From the NCBI GenBank assembly GCA_001599595.1, contig BCHH01000002.1, positions 4,085,546-4,149,545 of the forward strand: DNA of 64,000 nt. The letters are read 5' to 3'. Below the pieces are notes generated by a model. It searched no databases. It saw only the letters and a program-made list of their open reading frames with translations, and had not been told where the DNA came from. Position numbers and translations under genes: made by a program. The stretch comes from Beverwykella pulmonaria. Taxonomy: Eukaryota; Ascomycota; Dothideomycetes; Pleosporales; Melanommataceae. Positions 21,636 through 33,235 of this stretch are shown here, piece by piece (the stretch's first letter is position 1; each line of letters starts with the position of its first letter).

Positions 21636-23582
21636 ATGTCAATCGACAAATCGCCATTGGCGTCTCCATTCGGACGGCCCGAAAGTCTGCTAAGAGAAAT
21701 GGCGGAACACAAGTCGGACTCGACAATAAACGACGGGGAGAAGTTAGAACATAGCCATTCAAGCACGACCCCGGAGATCTCGACATCAAAGGACCACATC
21801 TCAGAAGGAGATATGGATACATCTATTGCCCGTAAAGGCGATAAGTTTGAACCTGTAGATGTCAAAAACTCTCCTCTGGTCGACTCCGGTCTCCCCCCCG
21901 AAATCTGGACCATTGTGCAATCCGCACCTGCGAATTTCACACCGCACTACTTCCTCGAAGTGAGCCGCAATCTATTAGAGAACCCGAATCTGACAGCCTC
22001 GCACCTGTCCCGCGCGGAGCTATCGTATCAGAGCTTCACGGATGCATCGTTCAATCCAGCGGCGCAGCATCCGCACGAGCTGGCCAGCATCATCAAACAC
22101 CTCAAGGCGGATCACCAGCCTCTTCTTATCCCGGGGGGCGTGAGGGGGTATGCGCTTGAGTGGACAGTGGTGCGAAAGCTGATACCGCGGAATCCAAAAC
22201 TAGATGATTCGCTGCTGCAGACGTGCCATTTGTACACGTCCACCAATGATGTCGTTGTCCACGATACGAACTCAGCCAGCAGGACGGTGAGGGCGGAAAG
22301 ATATCTCGTAGTGTACCTCCCTCATTCGTCGGATCCGGAAAAGATACCATTCTACCACCCCAAGATCCGTGGATTGGCCATCTTGTACACGTTCCAGCCC
22401 GACGCCCTGAGTGGAACTCCCCTAGGCACGCTTTCCTTGTACTATGACTTGTTTCCTGAGAGGCCGCTCGATAACAGAATGACGAGGACTGCCCTCAAGA
22501 TGCTGGAAATCATACACAAGCACGCCCGCGGGCGAATGGCTGGGTATCAGAAACGCGTGCACCACGATGTCATCATAGCACAGAAGCCCTTCCAAGACAC
22601 GTATGCGTATCTCAAAGGGAAATACGCAAAAGGGCTGATTGATGCGTGGGTCGAGCAGACGCCAGCTGAGAAACACGTCTTCGAAGACCTCGGGATTGCG
22701 GCCTTCTTAATCGAGCTCTGGACCGACATGTACGGCGGGAAATCTTCAGAAACACAAAACCCGGCTAGTGTCAACAGTGAAGAGGCAGAACTGGATCTCG
22801 AAGCCCACCGCCGCGCAAAAGCCCACGCTAATTTCCCTGGCTTCGTCGACATCGGCTGCGGCAACGGCCTCCTCGTCTGGATCCTCAACGAAGAAGGCTG
22901 GCCCGGATGGGGCTTTGACGCCCGGCGCCGGAAGACCTGGTCTACATTCTCCTCCTCCTACTCGTCAAAACTAAAAGAAATGCTACTTGTGCCCGAAGTG
23001 CTACAACCCGCATCCGACTCTCCACCATCCAGGGTAGAATCGGAGGCGGCGACACATAATGGTATATTTCCGACGGGGACTTTCATCGTCGCGAATCACG
23101 CAGACGAACTCACAATATGGACCCCCTGTCTCGCCTTCCTTTCCGAATCTCCCTTCATAGCAATCCCCTGCTGCAGCCACAACTTCAGCGGCACGCGCTT
23201 CCGTGCGCCCTCCCGACCTTCCCCATCTACTCTCCAACTCCCACTGCCTGCCACCTCCACCACCTCCTCCACCCCTTCCCCAGCCAAACCCAAAACTCCC
23301 TCCGCATACTCCACCTTCTGCACCTACACCTCGCACGTCACTGCGCTCATGAACTACATCCCGGAGAAGGAGCACTTGCGCATCCCCTCGACGCGGAATT
23401 TCGCCGTTGTGGGCAGGGAGAAGGTGACGAAGGGGGACTTGGTGGGGCATGAGGAGGATAAGGTTGGTTTTGTGAAAGGGGTGGTGGAGAGGGAGATGGG
23501 GATAGGGATTGAAGAGGTGGGGAGGGCGTGGAAGGAGAGGGGGGAGGGGCTGGTGAAGCCTGGGAAAGGGGGCGGGCATTGA
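21636..23582 (+). CDS. TRM44: tRNA (uracil-2'-O)-methyltransferase Trm44
   Basis: Single-exon, 648 residues. Trm44 makes 2'-O-methyluridine at position 44 of serine tRNAs, in the cytoplasm. The SAM-binding motif I is PGFVDIGCGNGLLVWILNEE (about 402-421), followed by GWPGWGFDARRRKTW, both characteristic. Later blocks FIVANHADELTIWTPCLAFL and FIAIPCCSHNFSGTRF are also diagnostic. The central region has FYHPKIRGLAILYTFQ. The first 80 residues are disordered and acidic. A low-complexity Pro/Ser/Thr insert (about 532-560) splits the methyltransferase half. The C-terminus ends in a Gly/Glu-rich tail. No intron is needed. Confidence 0.94.
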   Translation: MSIDKSPLASPFGRPESLLREMAEHKSDSTINDGEKLEHSHSSTTPEISTSKDHISEGDMDTSIARKGDKFEPVDVKNSPLVDSGLPPEIWTIVQSAPANFTPHYFLEVSRNLLENPNLTASHLSRAELSYQSFTDASFNPAAQHPHELASIIKHLKADHQPLLIPGGVRGYALEWTVVRKLIPRNPKLDDSLLQTCHLYTSTNDVVVHDTNSASRTVRAERYLVVYLPHSSDPEKIPFYHPKIRGLAILYTFQPDALSGTPLGTLSLYYDLFPERPLDNRMTRTALKMLEIIHKHARGRMAGYQKRVHHDVIIAQKPFQDTYAYLKGKYAKGLIDAWVEQTPAEKHVFEDLGIAAFLIELWTDMYGGKSSETQNPASVNSEEAELDLEAHRRAKAHANFPGFVDIGCGNGLLVWILNEEGWPGWGFDARRRKTWSTFSSSYSSKLKEMLLVPEVLQPASDSPPSRVESEAATHNGIFPTGTFIVANHADELTIWTPCLAFLSESPFIAIPCCSHNFSGTRFRAPSRPSPSTLQLPLPATSTTSSTPSPAKPKTPSAYSTFCTYTSHVTALMNYIPEKEHLRIPSTRNFAVVGREKVTKGDLVGHEEDKVGFVKGVVEREMGIGIEEVGRAWKERGEGLVKPGKGGGH

Positions 23583-24083
23583 TAGATGGATGGATGAGCG
23601 CGGAAATCTGGAGGTATACATTACGACGTACCGAGGTTTCTTCTGGGCTCTGGATTGGGGATTTGAAATACAACGAGGTATCTGCCCGAGTGTTAATTAC
23701 CTAGGCCCCATCTGATTCCATTCTACATACTTTTCTTTCCCTTCATTTGTCCACAACGCTCGTCGTTCCCTTGAGGAGAGCTAATGCCCGCCTATGCGAG
23801 AATTCTTCGTTTTTCTATCGCCATCATCACCCCGATCCCTTTCCATTATCACAGGATTCTCACTCTCATTCACATTCGGAGAAATCTTTGTTTCAAGCAT
23901 AAAATGTCACTATTCCTCATTCATGACTATCATTACACTCCTTTCCATGTCTTCAAAATTCAAAACTCGCGCCCTGCTCGTATCTCTCTCGAAACCCCAC
24001 AAGCCATTCCAACCCAAACCCAAACGCCTCAACCCAGACATATAATTCCCCGCCGTATCCTCCACACATATGGGAATTTCTTT
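23583..24083. other. Convergent 3' intergenic region
   Basis: Lies between the stops of TRM44 (plus) and the 701-residue protein (minus). CT-rich, with no supported gene. Confidence 0.55.
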
Positions 24084-26189
24084 CTACTCCCCAATGTCCT
24101 CTGCATATTCCTCCTCAAATATCCCCAGGAGCCCTTCGGACTCCTCCATCTCATCCAAGTCCTGTCCACCCCTCTCAGACCTCAACCTTCTATACGCCCT
24201 CAATACAGCCCCCGCCTCTATATCTCCATCCTCCGTATTCAACCCCATGAGCCTGGCCAACGCCTCTGCCAACTCCGTAATCTGCCGCTGTAGGACCATA
24301 ACCTTTTGTTGCAACATCGCTATCTTCGACCCCGGCCTTTCCTCCTCCTCTAAACTCTCTACTAAATAAGATTTTCGTATCTGGGCTGACGAGAGAGAAG
24401 CCATAGGCTTAGCTAGTGCTCCAGACATAAACTTTTCTGCCCTCGCAATCGCAGCAGGCGAGATAGAGGTACGACGACGAAGTCGTTTCATCCTTTCCAA
24501 ATCCCTTAATTTTCTCGCTCTGGTAAATTCCTCCCTCGACTTCAACGGATGGTCCTTTACTGGCACTGGTGTAGGAGTAATAGGTGTGTGCTCGGGGCTA
24601 CGAATCAGTTTCGCTGATTTGATAGACAGTGAAGTATTCGCAGCATTGAAGTCCGAGATCGCGCGTTCGAGCCCCGGACTCGCGAGCGGATTCAGCATTT
24701 CCTCTGTCCATGCAAAAGTTACAGAGCGCGAGCGATGCTTGGAAGCTCCGGAGCCGGTGATGGCGTGATTATCGGTGTTGATAGGGACTTCGATGCGCAG
24801 ATGCCGCGCTCCACTCGACGTCCGCACTTCTCTTGCGCAGGCCGGCATCGGTAGGTTCGGTCTACCCTCAACGGAGCCCACGCGCTCGGCGAGACTCCTC
24901 TTGTCGCCGCCCTTAGCTCTGAACAATTTGAATGTGGGTTTCTTCCGCGAGGAGTGCTGAATGGGATCTTTCGGCGGGGAGTGTTGAGTGGTATCTGTAG
25001 ACGGGCCCGTGTTCTTGAGGTAATAGGAAAGTTCGTTGAGATCCGCGATCGCTGTCAGCGCTTCGTGGCCGAGGATGGGGGGGGCCATGCGTCCGAAGGT
25101 CGGCGACCCGTCGCGTGCTGTGATGCCGGCGCGGGTGGGTGCTTGGGTGCTGCGGAGTTTGGAGCCGCAGGGGGAGTACTGCCCTGAGGCTGCGGAGGCG
25201 AAGTCAAAGCTTGAAGCGGTGGAGATGTTGCGGGTCTGGGGGTGGATGCGCGCTGGACTGCAGTTTGTGAGGGTGGATGGAGGGTCGTCTGGCACATCTA
25301 GTTCAGCGGCGGGGAAGATGACTCTTGGTCCTACTGGTGAGCTAGGTAGCTTTGTACCCGGGGATATGGGAAGAGGGATATTCGGTGGACTCGGAGAGCC
25401 AGGCCGACTGGCGATTGTGCATGATGGTGTGGACACTTGGCTGTCGAAGTACTCTTGAATGGCTCCGAAAGTGGACACCTCGGCGATATCGTCTATCTCC
25501 ACCTGTGGCGGTAGATCTCTGAGGGTACTACTCTCACGACGATGATATGCGACCCAGGGGTCTAGTGAAAGATATCGAACAACACTAGTAGTCTTTGGGG
25601 TCGTGATCTTGTGTGACGTTTGATGTCGTCGATGCTTTTCGCTGGCCCTACGCCGCTCGATCAAGCTGAGTGGATAGATCTCTTGACTGCTGCGGGCGGT
25701 CGAAGTGCTTTGTAGCGATCGACCAGTGCCCTTGAAGTCGAGTTCCGCTGGAGCGTGTGCGTCTATCTCCAGATACTTCTTCGCCGCCCAAGGCTCCAGC
25801 GACGAAGTATGGTTTGGACCCGAGGGAGGGAGAAAAATATCGGCATGTTGGTGAGATAGAAGTGTTCCTGGATGGATCTCATCGAGTGTTTGCTGGAAAT
25901 CCATCCTTTTTTGTAAACGCGTTTCGAAGGTGTGAGGTGTAAAACGCACGGGACGTCTCTGCTGGTTGCTGGTGTCCTGAAAATCTGGTTGTGACGACTG
26001 AAATTCGACCCAATCATTTCTCACAGCCGTCGAGCTGATGCTGTCATGCGTCTGTATTTGTGTCTGTGCCTGCGTCTGCGTCGATGGCGCTGTCTTTCCT
26101 TTGAGCAACAATATCTTCCTAGCCTTCGCGACCTTCAGCTGAAATGTGCCCGCAAACTCTAGCGCACCGATTCCAGGGTGTGCGAACAT
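24084..26189 (-). CDS. Unrecognised 701-residue protein with C-terminal coiled coil
   Basis: Single long ORF of 701 codons with no homologue that I recognise. The N-terminus MFAHPGIGALEFAGTFQLKV is followed by a Gln/Thr dipeptide run (TQTQAQTQIQT, about 38-48). Most of residues 60-540 is Ser/Pro/Arg-rich and probably disordered. From about 550 it becomes basic and helical (REEFTRARKLRDLERMKRL), then IARAEKFMSGALAKPMASLS. It ends with a likely coiled coil KIAMLQQKVMVLQRQITELA and an acidic tail. There is no membrane segment or enzyme motif. A further upstream exon is possible: a minus-strand stretch around 26200-26340 reads as helical protein, but I could not join it cleanly. A cytoskeletal or scaffold role would only be a guess. 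Confidence 0.8.
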   Translation of the reverse strand: MFAHPGIGALEFAGTFQLKVAKARKILLLKGKTAPSTQTQAQTQIQTHDSISSTAVRNDWVEFQSSQPDFQDTSNQQRRPVRFTPHTFETRLQKRMDFQQTLDEIHPGTLLSHQHADIFLPPSGPNHTSSLEPWAAKKYLEIDAHAPAELDFKGTGRSLQSTSTARSSQEIYPLSLIERRRASEKHRRHQTSHKITTPKTTSVVRYLSLDPWVAYHRRESSTLRDLPPQVEIDDIAEVSTFGAIQEYFDSQVSTPSCTIASRPGSPSPPNIPLPISPGTKLPSSPVGPRVIFPAAELDVPDDPPSTLTNCSPARIHPQTRNISTASSFDFASAASGQYSPCGSKLRSTQAPTRAGITARDGSPTFGRMAPPILGHEALTAIADLNELSYYLKNTGPSTDTTQHSPPKDPIQHSSRKKPTFKLFRAKGGDKRSLAERVGSVEGRPNLPMPACAREVRTSSGARHLRIEVPINTDNHAITGSGASKHRSRSVTFAWTEEMLNPLASPGLERAISDFNAANTSLSIKSAKLIRSPEHTPITPTPVPVKDHPLKSREEFTRARKLRDLERMKRLRRRTSISPAAIARAEKFMSGALAKPMASLSSAQIRKSYLVESLEEEERPGSKIAMLQQKVMVLQRQITELAEALARLMGLNTEDGDIEAGAVLRAYRRLRSERGGQDLDEMEESEGLLGIFEEEYAEDIGE

Positions 26190-27129
26190 GGGAACGTGTG
26201 AGTCGGGGGCTTAAGGTGGGCTTGTTGGATGGCGAGTTGTAGCTTGACGAGCTCTATCCTATGGGTCAGAGCGTGAGCATGAGCGAGGAACTGTTGGTCT
26301 GAGAGCGATACCTTGCCGAGATTGCAATCAGAGGGCAGCTCGTATTGACAAATCAATGACCGATGAGGAGATACCCTGTGGTGCGACGTTGGAGGTAGGG
26401 TTCCTTGAGGCTCGCGATAGAAAGGTGACAACAATGCGAACAGTGAAAGAATGAAACGATCCGGAACCTGTCACCTGGGAACGATGAAATGAATGAGGAA
26501 GCGAGAGAGTGGAGTGAACTAGTGAAGAGTGCAAAGAAACGTGATGGTGAACCTGTTGGAATCGAGGGACTGAGAGGTTGTCACGATAACTGGACCATGT
26601 AGAGCCCTGGAGTTGTCACCAAGTCGCCCGTCGCACGTTAGAGCACTGCACAGCTTTCTCCTCTCGGCAGAAAACACACATGGAGAAATAGGAGACAGGA
26701 CAACTCCTGCAGTACTCGAGGAGACGGTTATATTGAGATCTGCCGTCCGCCTACGTTGGAGGGAGCTGGGGTTGCGGATAGGAGCCCGAGCTGGACACGA
26801 CCACCAAAGTTGGGAGGGCTCATAATGGTTGAGCTTGGTCGATAGTTTGCAGATCACAAGAGACCATCGAATGCCATCGAGTCCGGCATGCAGATCACGG
26901 GGGATCATCGAGTGCCATCGAGTTCAGCCACCACGCCACCATGCTATCATAGGGTGGATGCTTTCAGTAGGTTGCCATGCACGCCGCAAACTATCTGGTG
27001 CATAATTTTCAACTCTCTTGCCTGCAGGATATCAAACACAAAAACACCAAGAATGCTTAAGACAAAAGCCAGCCCACGCCTTCGCTTTTCAAATGATAAA
27101 AAAAAAACACCCAACCATGCCTTGCCTGG
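26190..27129. other. Intergenic region between two minus-strand genes
   Basis: About 0.9 kb. It holds the 5' side of the 701-residue gene and the 3' side of SEN1. The near-repeated phrase ATCGA(A/G)TGCCATCGAG occurs at about 26867-26882 and 26908-26923. No gene supported. Confidence 0.5.
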
Positions 27130-30100
27130 TCACCCTGTCTTGGGCTTCTTTGTTGGTTGTCGACGAATGAATGGATCGACTGGCTCCCGTGGTCGCCTTC
27201 TAATCTTCGGTGGGCGCGCTGCCATTGCTGACACCACATCCCCTGGTCTCGGGGCGGCGGACTCTGCTGCGGGGTTCTTGATATCAGGTGCTGGAGTGGA
27301 ACTGTTGCGGGTTGCATCCGCAAGGCCGGCTGGGGTCGATCTACCACTGCCATTGACTGTACTTGACGCCACTTCTGAATCGGCATCTTCCATCTCCACA
27401 TCCTCCACCTTGGCATCCTCGTCGCTACCAAGACTAAGTTTCCGCTTACCATTGGACACTAGATCAAAATCACTGACAGGTTCCTGTTTGATTCCGTACC
27501 TGGATTCCTGTTTGAGTTCTTGCTTGACTTGCTTCCCTGAGTCTTGGCGTGACGAGGTAGATGACTGGTCGCTTGCTGATCGACTCATGGGGTTAGACTG
27601 TGGCTCATGCTTGATTTGCGACGGACGAGAGGGCATATTGACAGCCATGAGATCCATTGGGGCCGGATAGGAACTCGAGTGTTTGCTGAGCATGTTCTGG
27701 AGGTTTCCATCCGTATATCGATTCCGTCGTTTTGCATCTTCGACAAGCTTCCTCCAGAACTCCCCTCGGATGAGCGATTGAGAGTTACCAAGAACCCAAA
27801 GTGATGATTTCGCGCGAGTCAGGCCGACATTCATACGACGAATGTCTTGCAAGAAACCGATTCCACCAGCAGGAGACGCACGCACGCAAGAGAAGATGAT
27901 AATCTCACTCTCGCGACCTTGAAAAGCGTCGGTGGTGTTGAACTCTACTTCCTCGGTGATGGTGGGGCCATATTGTTGGGTGAATCGATTCTTCAGCTCG
28001 CGCAATTGACTCTTGTAGGGAGTGATGATGCCGACCTTGCCTCTGAAGTCGTAATTGCGGAAGTCTGATATTAGGCGCTTATACAGCAGCATAGCGATAT
28101 TGATCTCAGCAAGGTTGATAAGTGAATGGCCTTTAGGTGCAGCGGAGTGCTGGCCTTGGACATCGAAGAATCGGTAAGGTCCAAGCATCAAGCTTTGATG
28201 CCAGGGCTGCTTTCGAAGCCCAGCCATATCGTTCCCATCCAGCAGTCTACCATCGTAGAACGTTTGGCTAGGAAATAGACTGATTTCGGGGTGCATACGG
28301 TATTGTGTGTCCAAAAGATGCACGTCGCTGGGGTGGTTTTTCTGCATACGAACGAACAAGCTCTGCTCATACTGGAACCGAGCAGCTTCCTTTGAAAAGA
28401 CCGTTGGGGGAAGCTGTTTGGGATCTCCTACGAGAATGCATTTCGAGCATCCATACTTGAGAGGAATGAGCGCGCTCATCTCAACGCACTGCGCGGCTTC
28501 ATCAACGATCACCGTTTCGAACTCAATGCTCAGGCCCTGGAACATGTCATGCCCCGAGCCGCTGAGTGTAGCACAGATAACGTGGGCTTCACCTAGGACC
28601 TGTTCTTGTGCTCGCCGTCTGTTGAGTTCCGCATTTCGGCTTGCAAGTCTCTCGTTGTCCTTCGCATTGTCGATTTTTGTGCCCAATAATGCCTTTTGTC
28701 TTCGTAGGGCGTTCATGTCGTCTTGTAGCTTAGACGCATCTGGCCCTTGGACAGTTCCAGAGTCGAGCTGCTCTCGTACTTGACGAAGCTGTTCGGACAC
28801 TTCCTTGTGTTGTTGGAAGATTTTACGAGTTGCCTCAGCATCGCCCCCGTTCCCGTTGTCCACGCCCAATTTCTTGTTTACGAGGACTTCTAATGTTACA
28901 TCTTGAACGTGTGCGTTGATCGCATCGCCACGACCCAAGCGGACAATGTTAACCTTACGCTCCTCACCATTCAGAGTCTTAATCCCATTCTTGAAACGCA
29001 GAACCAGTTCGTCTACTGCAGCGTTACTCGGTGCACAAACAAGCAGTTTCTTAGGGGCGGTATCGGAGCGAGTTTGACCTGGGACATTGATGGCTGTACC
29101 CCGGTTGCGAAAAGTATCTGACAAGATTGCCCCCACAATGGCAATGATCGTCTTAGTCTTTCCTGAACCCGGTGGTCTGTACGAATATCAGAAAATACTT
29201 TGGCTTTAGTAAGCAAGCAACATACCCTTGAATCAACGTGAACGCATCGTTATCCATTGCCGATTTGACAGCCTTGGATTGAGCTTTGTTCACATTGTAG
29301 TTGCTGATGAGTGGCTCCAGTTGGTTGTTTGTGTAATTAAGAAGTGGAGATGGCTTCGCGTGGATAATTTCGTCGCACAAATCGTAGTATTGGAGACCCA
29401 AGAGCGCTCCATACTCACGTTCTAATGGCGTGATTGATTGTATTTTCGATCCGAACACAGTCGCACCGTTTGCTAACGAAGACTGGAGCGGGTTTGACGG
29501 TATAACGCGATACGACACTTCCAAATGAGCTTGTTTGCGTTTTACGCGGATGATTCTAGCGAGACAATGAGGTTCTTGCGGAGAGGGTTGCTTAGATTTC
29601 GACAAAAGAACAACATCTCCTTCAGATACACTGAGTTCTCGATTTTCGGCGTGCGTCATTGTGCTGCTGACTTCGTGGAATGCATCAACACTTGCCTTTG
29701 ATACGATTTTGATGTCATAGGGTTTGGTAACATTTCCATTTTCCTCTCTGGCCTTGACGAAACCCTGCCAGGCTTCGAGCGTAAGCAAAGGCTCAAAGGT
29801 TGATTGATATGCATTCGGCGTTTGGAATTTGTTGGGCACGGCTGAGTAAATGTCCGCTCTCGAATTCGGTGGGAAGTCTCCATTGTGATAGTAATCCCAT
29901 CCGAGGATGATCTTATGCAGTGGAGAAAGATCCGGAGCTAAACGGGCACGCATGTCCTTGATTGACCGGACTACTCTCCTCTTCTTCACAGGCTGTTGGA
30001 CCTTGATTTCGTTGACAATGTTCGTCTTGGGCCCAGTGGTTGGTTTGATCTTCTTGATGCCGAAAAGATCCTCGTCAAAGTCGCCCTCCTCATCAGACTC

Positions 30101-33100
30101 GTCCGAAGAGTGCATCAAACCTTCTCCCTTCGGTGCCTGATCTTTGCCTAAGACACCTAGACCTTCTAATCCAGAACCAGCCTCCGCAGTATGCGCTGAG
30201 CCTCTGGTAGGTTTCAATCGAGCGATGGCAGCAGCTCTCTCCTTCAGTTGAGCTTCCTTTTCCGCCTGTCGTTTTTTCTTGAATTCTGATTGCTCAGCAT
30301 TCTTTTTTTCCTCTGCTTGCTTCGCAGCTTTGGCTTCACGAGCTCTCTTAGCTTCTCGTTGAGCCTGTATGGTTGCAAAGGCGCTACTGTGGCGTGTCAG
30401 TCCAGTCATGAACTTCGCGCGTTCATCGGTGTCCTTTGATTTGCTATCTAAAGCGGTCGATCCAGTAGAAACCCACTTGTTCAGAGAGACCTGTCGTGGC
30501 TGTTTAACATGTTCATCGACCTTGACAAGAGAGCGACCAAGATGAATTTCGAGTGCTCGTTGTAGTTCAGCTTGTTGCTGCGGGCTTAATTTAGCTTTGA
30601 TGTCCCCGGAAAGTACCCTTTCCACGTATGAAAGAGTATCCGCATCCACCTCGACATGCACGCTTTGCAGACGAATCAGGAGCTTTCCGATGAGTGTGAC
30701 AGATTTGCTGGAGAGGAACTCATCTCTAAGACGGAGCCACTTCGCCATACCGTTCATTGTCTTTGCTGGCAGTTCCAACAATTCCTTAAGCAGGCTTGTC
30801 GAGTCTTCGGAGTCCGTCAATGAACCTTTCAACGCAGTGGCAAATATACTACACTGGTCGAAGAGTTGATCGGCAAACTGCATGGTATCACGACAGAAGT
30901 CCATCATTGTAGCCTTCTCGTAATAGCCCAGATTGCTCCAGTCCTCAGTAGTCTTGAAGATCATACTGAGCGCGTCCCACAGATTTTTCCAAAAGTTCAT
31001 TGTCACCCCTTCCTCTTTCCCATCCAGACTACGAGAGCGCAGAATACCGTCTTGGGAATTGCACATGACGTCAATGATATCAGAGAAGGTTCTGATCATA
31101 CTTGGAGCTGGCGCGAATGCCCTTTTACGGGTGACTTGACGGCAAGACTCAGAGATACCTTGAAGGACATTTTGGTAGTAGGCTTTCAAGATATGCTGTA
31201 GAGCGTCCCGGCGTTCATCTTGGGAGCTGATAACCTTGAGGAGTTCAACCGTCGAGTTCCGTGTTTCTTCAGTGGATGAGAACAGGGCAGAAACAATGGC
31301 GCTTGCCGCTACAGGCTGTTTGAACAGAGCTTCAAGTTGCCTCACATCGAACTCCGCTAGTCTATCAATGACATCGGTTATAGATTGAGAGAGAAGCTTA
31401 AATCTATCATTGAAATGCCGAACCGTTGGAGGTATCTTTTCTGAGCTAGACTTCATGGCTAAAGGTTCTAAGCCAATAAGGTTCCTACCAGCAATGAGCA
31501 GATGCGTAGCAAGCTCGATGTTCTTGCTGTCAATGGCTCCGAGAATTGTCTTCCATATGTGACTGGAGGGTGGAGTCTCCGTAGGCGAAGGCTCTTTTGC
31601 AGTAATCAAGCCTCGCTCGGCGAAAAGAGACTGGCATTCCAAAATAAAAGCGTGTTGAATCATTGATAATGCTAGACGCAGATCTTCTTGGTCTTGCAGT
31701 TTCTCGAATCGTTTCAGATTTGTAACGATGAGCTCGATATGAATTTTCAACATTCCAAGCATCGCATTAACCGTTGGTTGTCCCACGAATGAGTTCGTTG
31801 TTTTGCCTTCGCTCATCTTTCGGAACGCGTAATCAAGTACACGTAGCCCTTCTTTGAAGCAGTAGGCTCTTGATGCCTTTGTATATTGATCGGATTGAAG
31901 GTGACCAAAGAGTTGATTGGCGAAAGCCCTCACCACTGGTTCCAAGATTGGAACTTTGATCGAGGAGAGGAACGGTGAAATCCAACTAAAAGCATCGTGG
32001 AGGTTTTCCATCAAGTCTGTATTTTTCTCAGTCGTCGCTTGAAGGAGTTGTTTCAGGATAGGACTATTGAAGACCTGTTCGACTACAGTTGCAGTAGACG
32101 GCGTAATGGCATTCATCGCATCCCAAAAATCGGCCGGGGACTTGTCTAATAGCAGTTTCATGGTAGCTATCAGGTCGAGAAAGCCTTCAGAATTTAGAAT
32201 GAGATGGTCGAGAAGAAGTTTATAGAAATCCCCATCTAGGCCTCGGATGGAATGAGTGATGAGATCCTTGTCTAATTTAGTGATGATGAGCTTCACCCCA
32301 CTCCAGAAATCGGTGACAAAAGGAAGGTCGAGGTTGGTCATCTGTACCCTCATCATCGCTTCAATGAGATGATCCCGGACTGCCCATTCAAATTCAGACT
32401 TCAAGATGTTGCGCTTCGAGGTGCTCCAAGATGCGTAGGCCCATTGTTGTCTTCCCTCGTTCCTGCAAAAGAGAAAGCGGGTCATGGCAGGTAAAAAGGA
32501 CTGTAATTTCAGACGCTTCTTCGATTGAACAAGCTGGAACGGCGAATCAAAGTGCCGCTGGAGGAGCTCTTCGTTGCGGATCAAGGCATTGCAACTAAGA
32601 CCCTCAAAGAAGGCGTAAGTTGCTGTGTCTGGCAGAAGTCGCACAGTCCGTCGGTTTGGTTCCGCGGCACGCAGGACAGTTTCGGCTTCCTCTAGTCCAT
32701 GCTTGATGCGCGTTAGACACAAGTCGTCAATCTCGAGCAAGAAATTGATGACCATCTCCTCGTCGTATTGTCTGAGCTAGTCAGTAGACGCTTTTTGATG
32801 TGCAGTCGGTCTAACATACTCTACTAATCTGTCTTTCCATTCAGCCCTAGACTGGTGGAAAACGCGAACACAAACATCGCACGACGTCATGAGAGTGTTC
32901 AATCGCTCCGTCACCCACTCCTTATGAGGTGCCGCTTCATCACCTTCAAAAGCCAGTATTTGCAGGGCATCTAACGCAAGCAATTTCCGCTCCTGTGCCT
33001 CTTGTATTTTTTGTCTCCGTTGTGTGGCAGATGCGGTATCTTCGTCAAATCGGATGTTAGCCACATCTTCGTCAAAGTAGACGGACGAGTCGGTCTCGTT

Positions 33101-33235
33101 GCGCGGGCAAAATAAGTGTTGGTCGGCGGGAAGGGCTTGGAGTTCACTGTAGTAGAAGGAGCATAATTAGCGACCGCATGCATGAATGAAGGATGGAGAC
33201 TGGACTTACTGAATCTTCTCGAGGATTTCCGCCAT
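27130..33235 (-). CDS. SEN1: SEN1 RNA/DNA helicase
   Basis: Very large superfamily-1 (Upf1-like) helicase that unwinds RNA-DNA hybrids and ends non-coding transcription in the nucleus. Four exons, 33210-33235 (only 26 nt), 32820-33146, 29226-32771 and 27130-29176, give 1981 residues, normal for Sen1. The N-terminal 1000 residues are helical repeats (MAEILEKIHELQALPADQHL at the start). A charged coiled region (AKRAREAKAAKQAEEKKNAE) and an acidic patch follow. The helicase core has the P-loop GPPGSGKTKT at about 1300, re-created across the last intron. Motif II is VIVDEAAQC, motif III is VGDPKQLPPTV, and motif VI is RMNVGLTRAKSSLWVLGN. The tail after about 1750 is disordered and ends in a basic RRQPTKKPKTG segment, a likely nuclear signal. 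Confidence 0.96.

Noticed and set aside
23001..23621. Minus-strand ORF rich in Pro and Gly opposite TRM44
   Set aside because: Mirror of the low-complexity Pro/Ser insert and Gly/Glu tail of TRM44.
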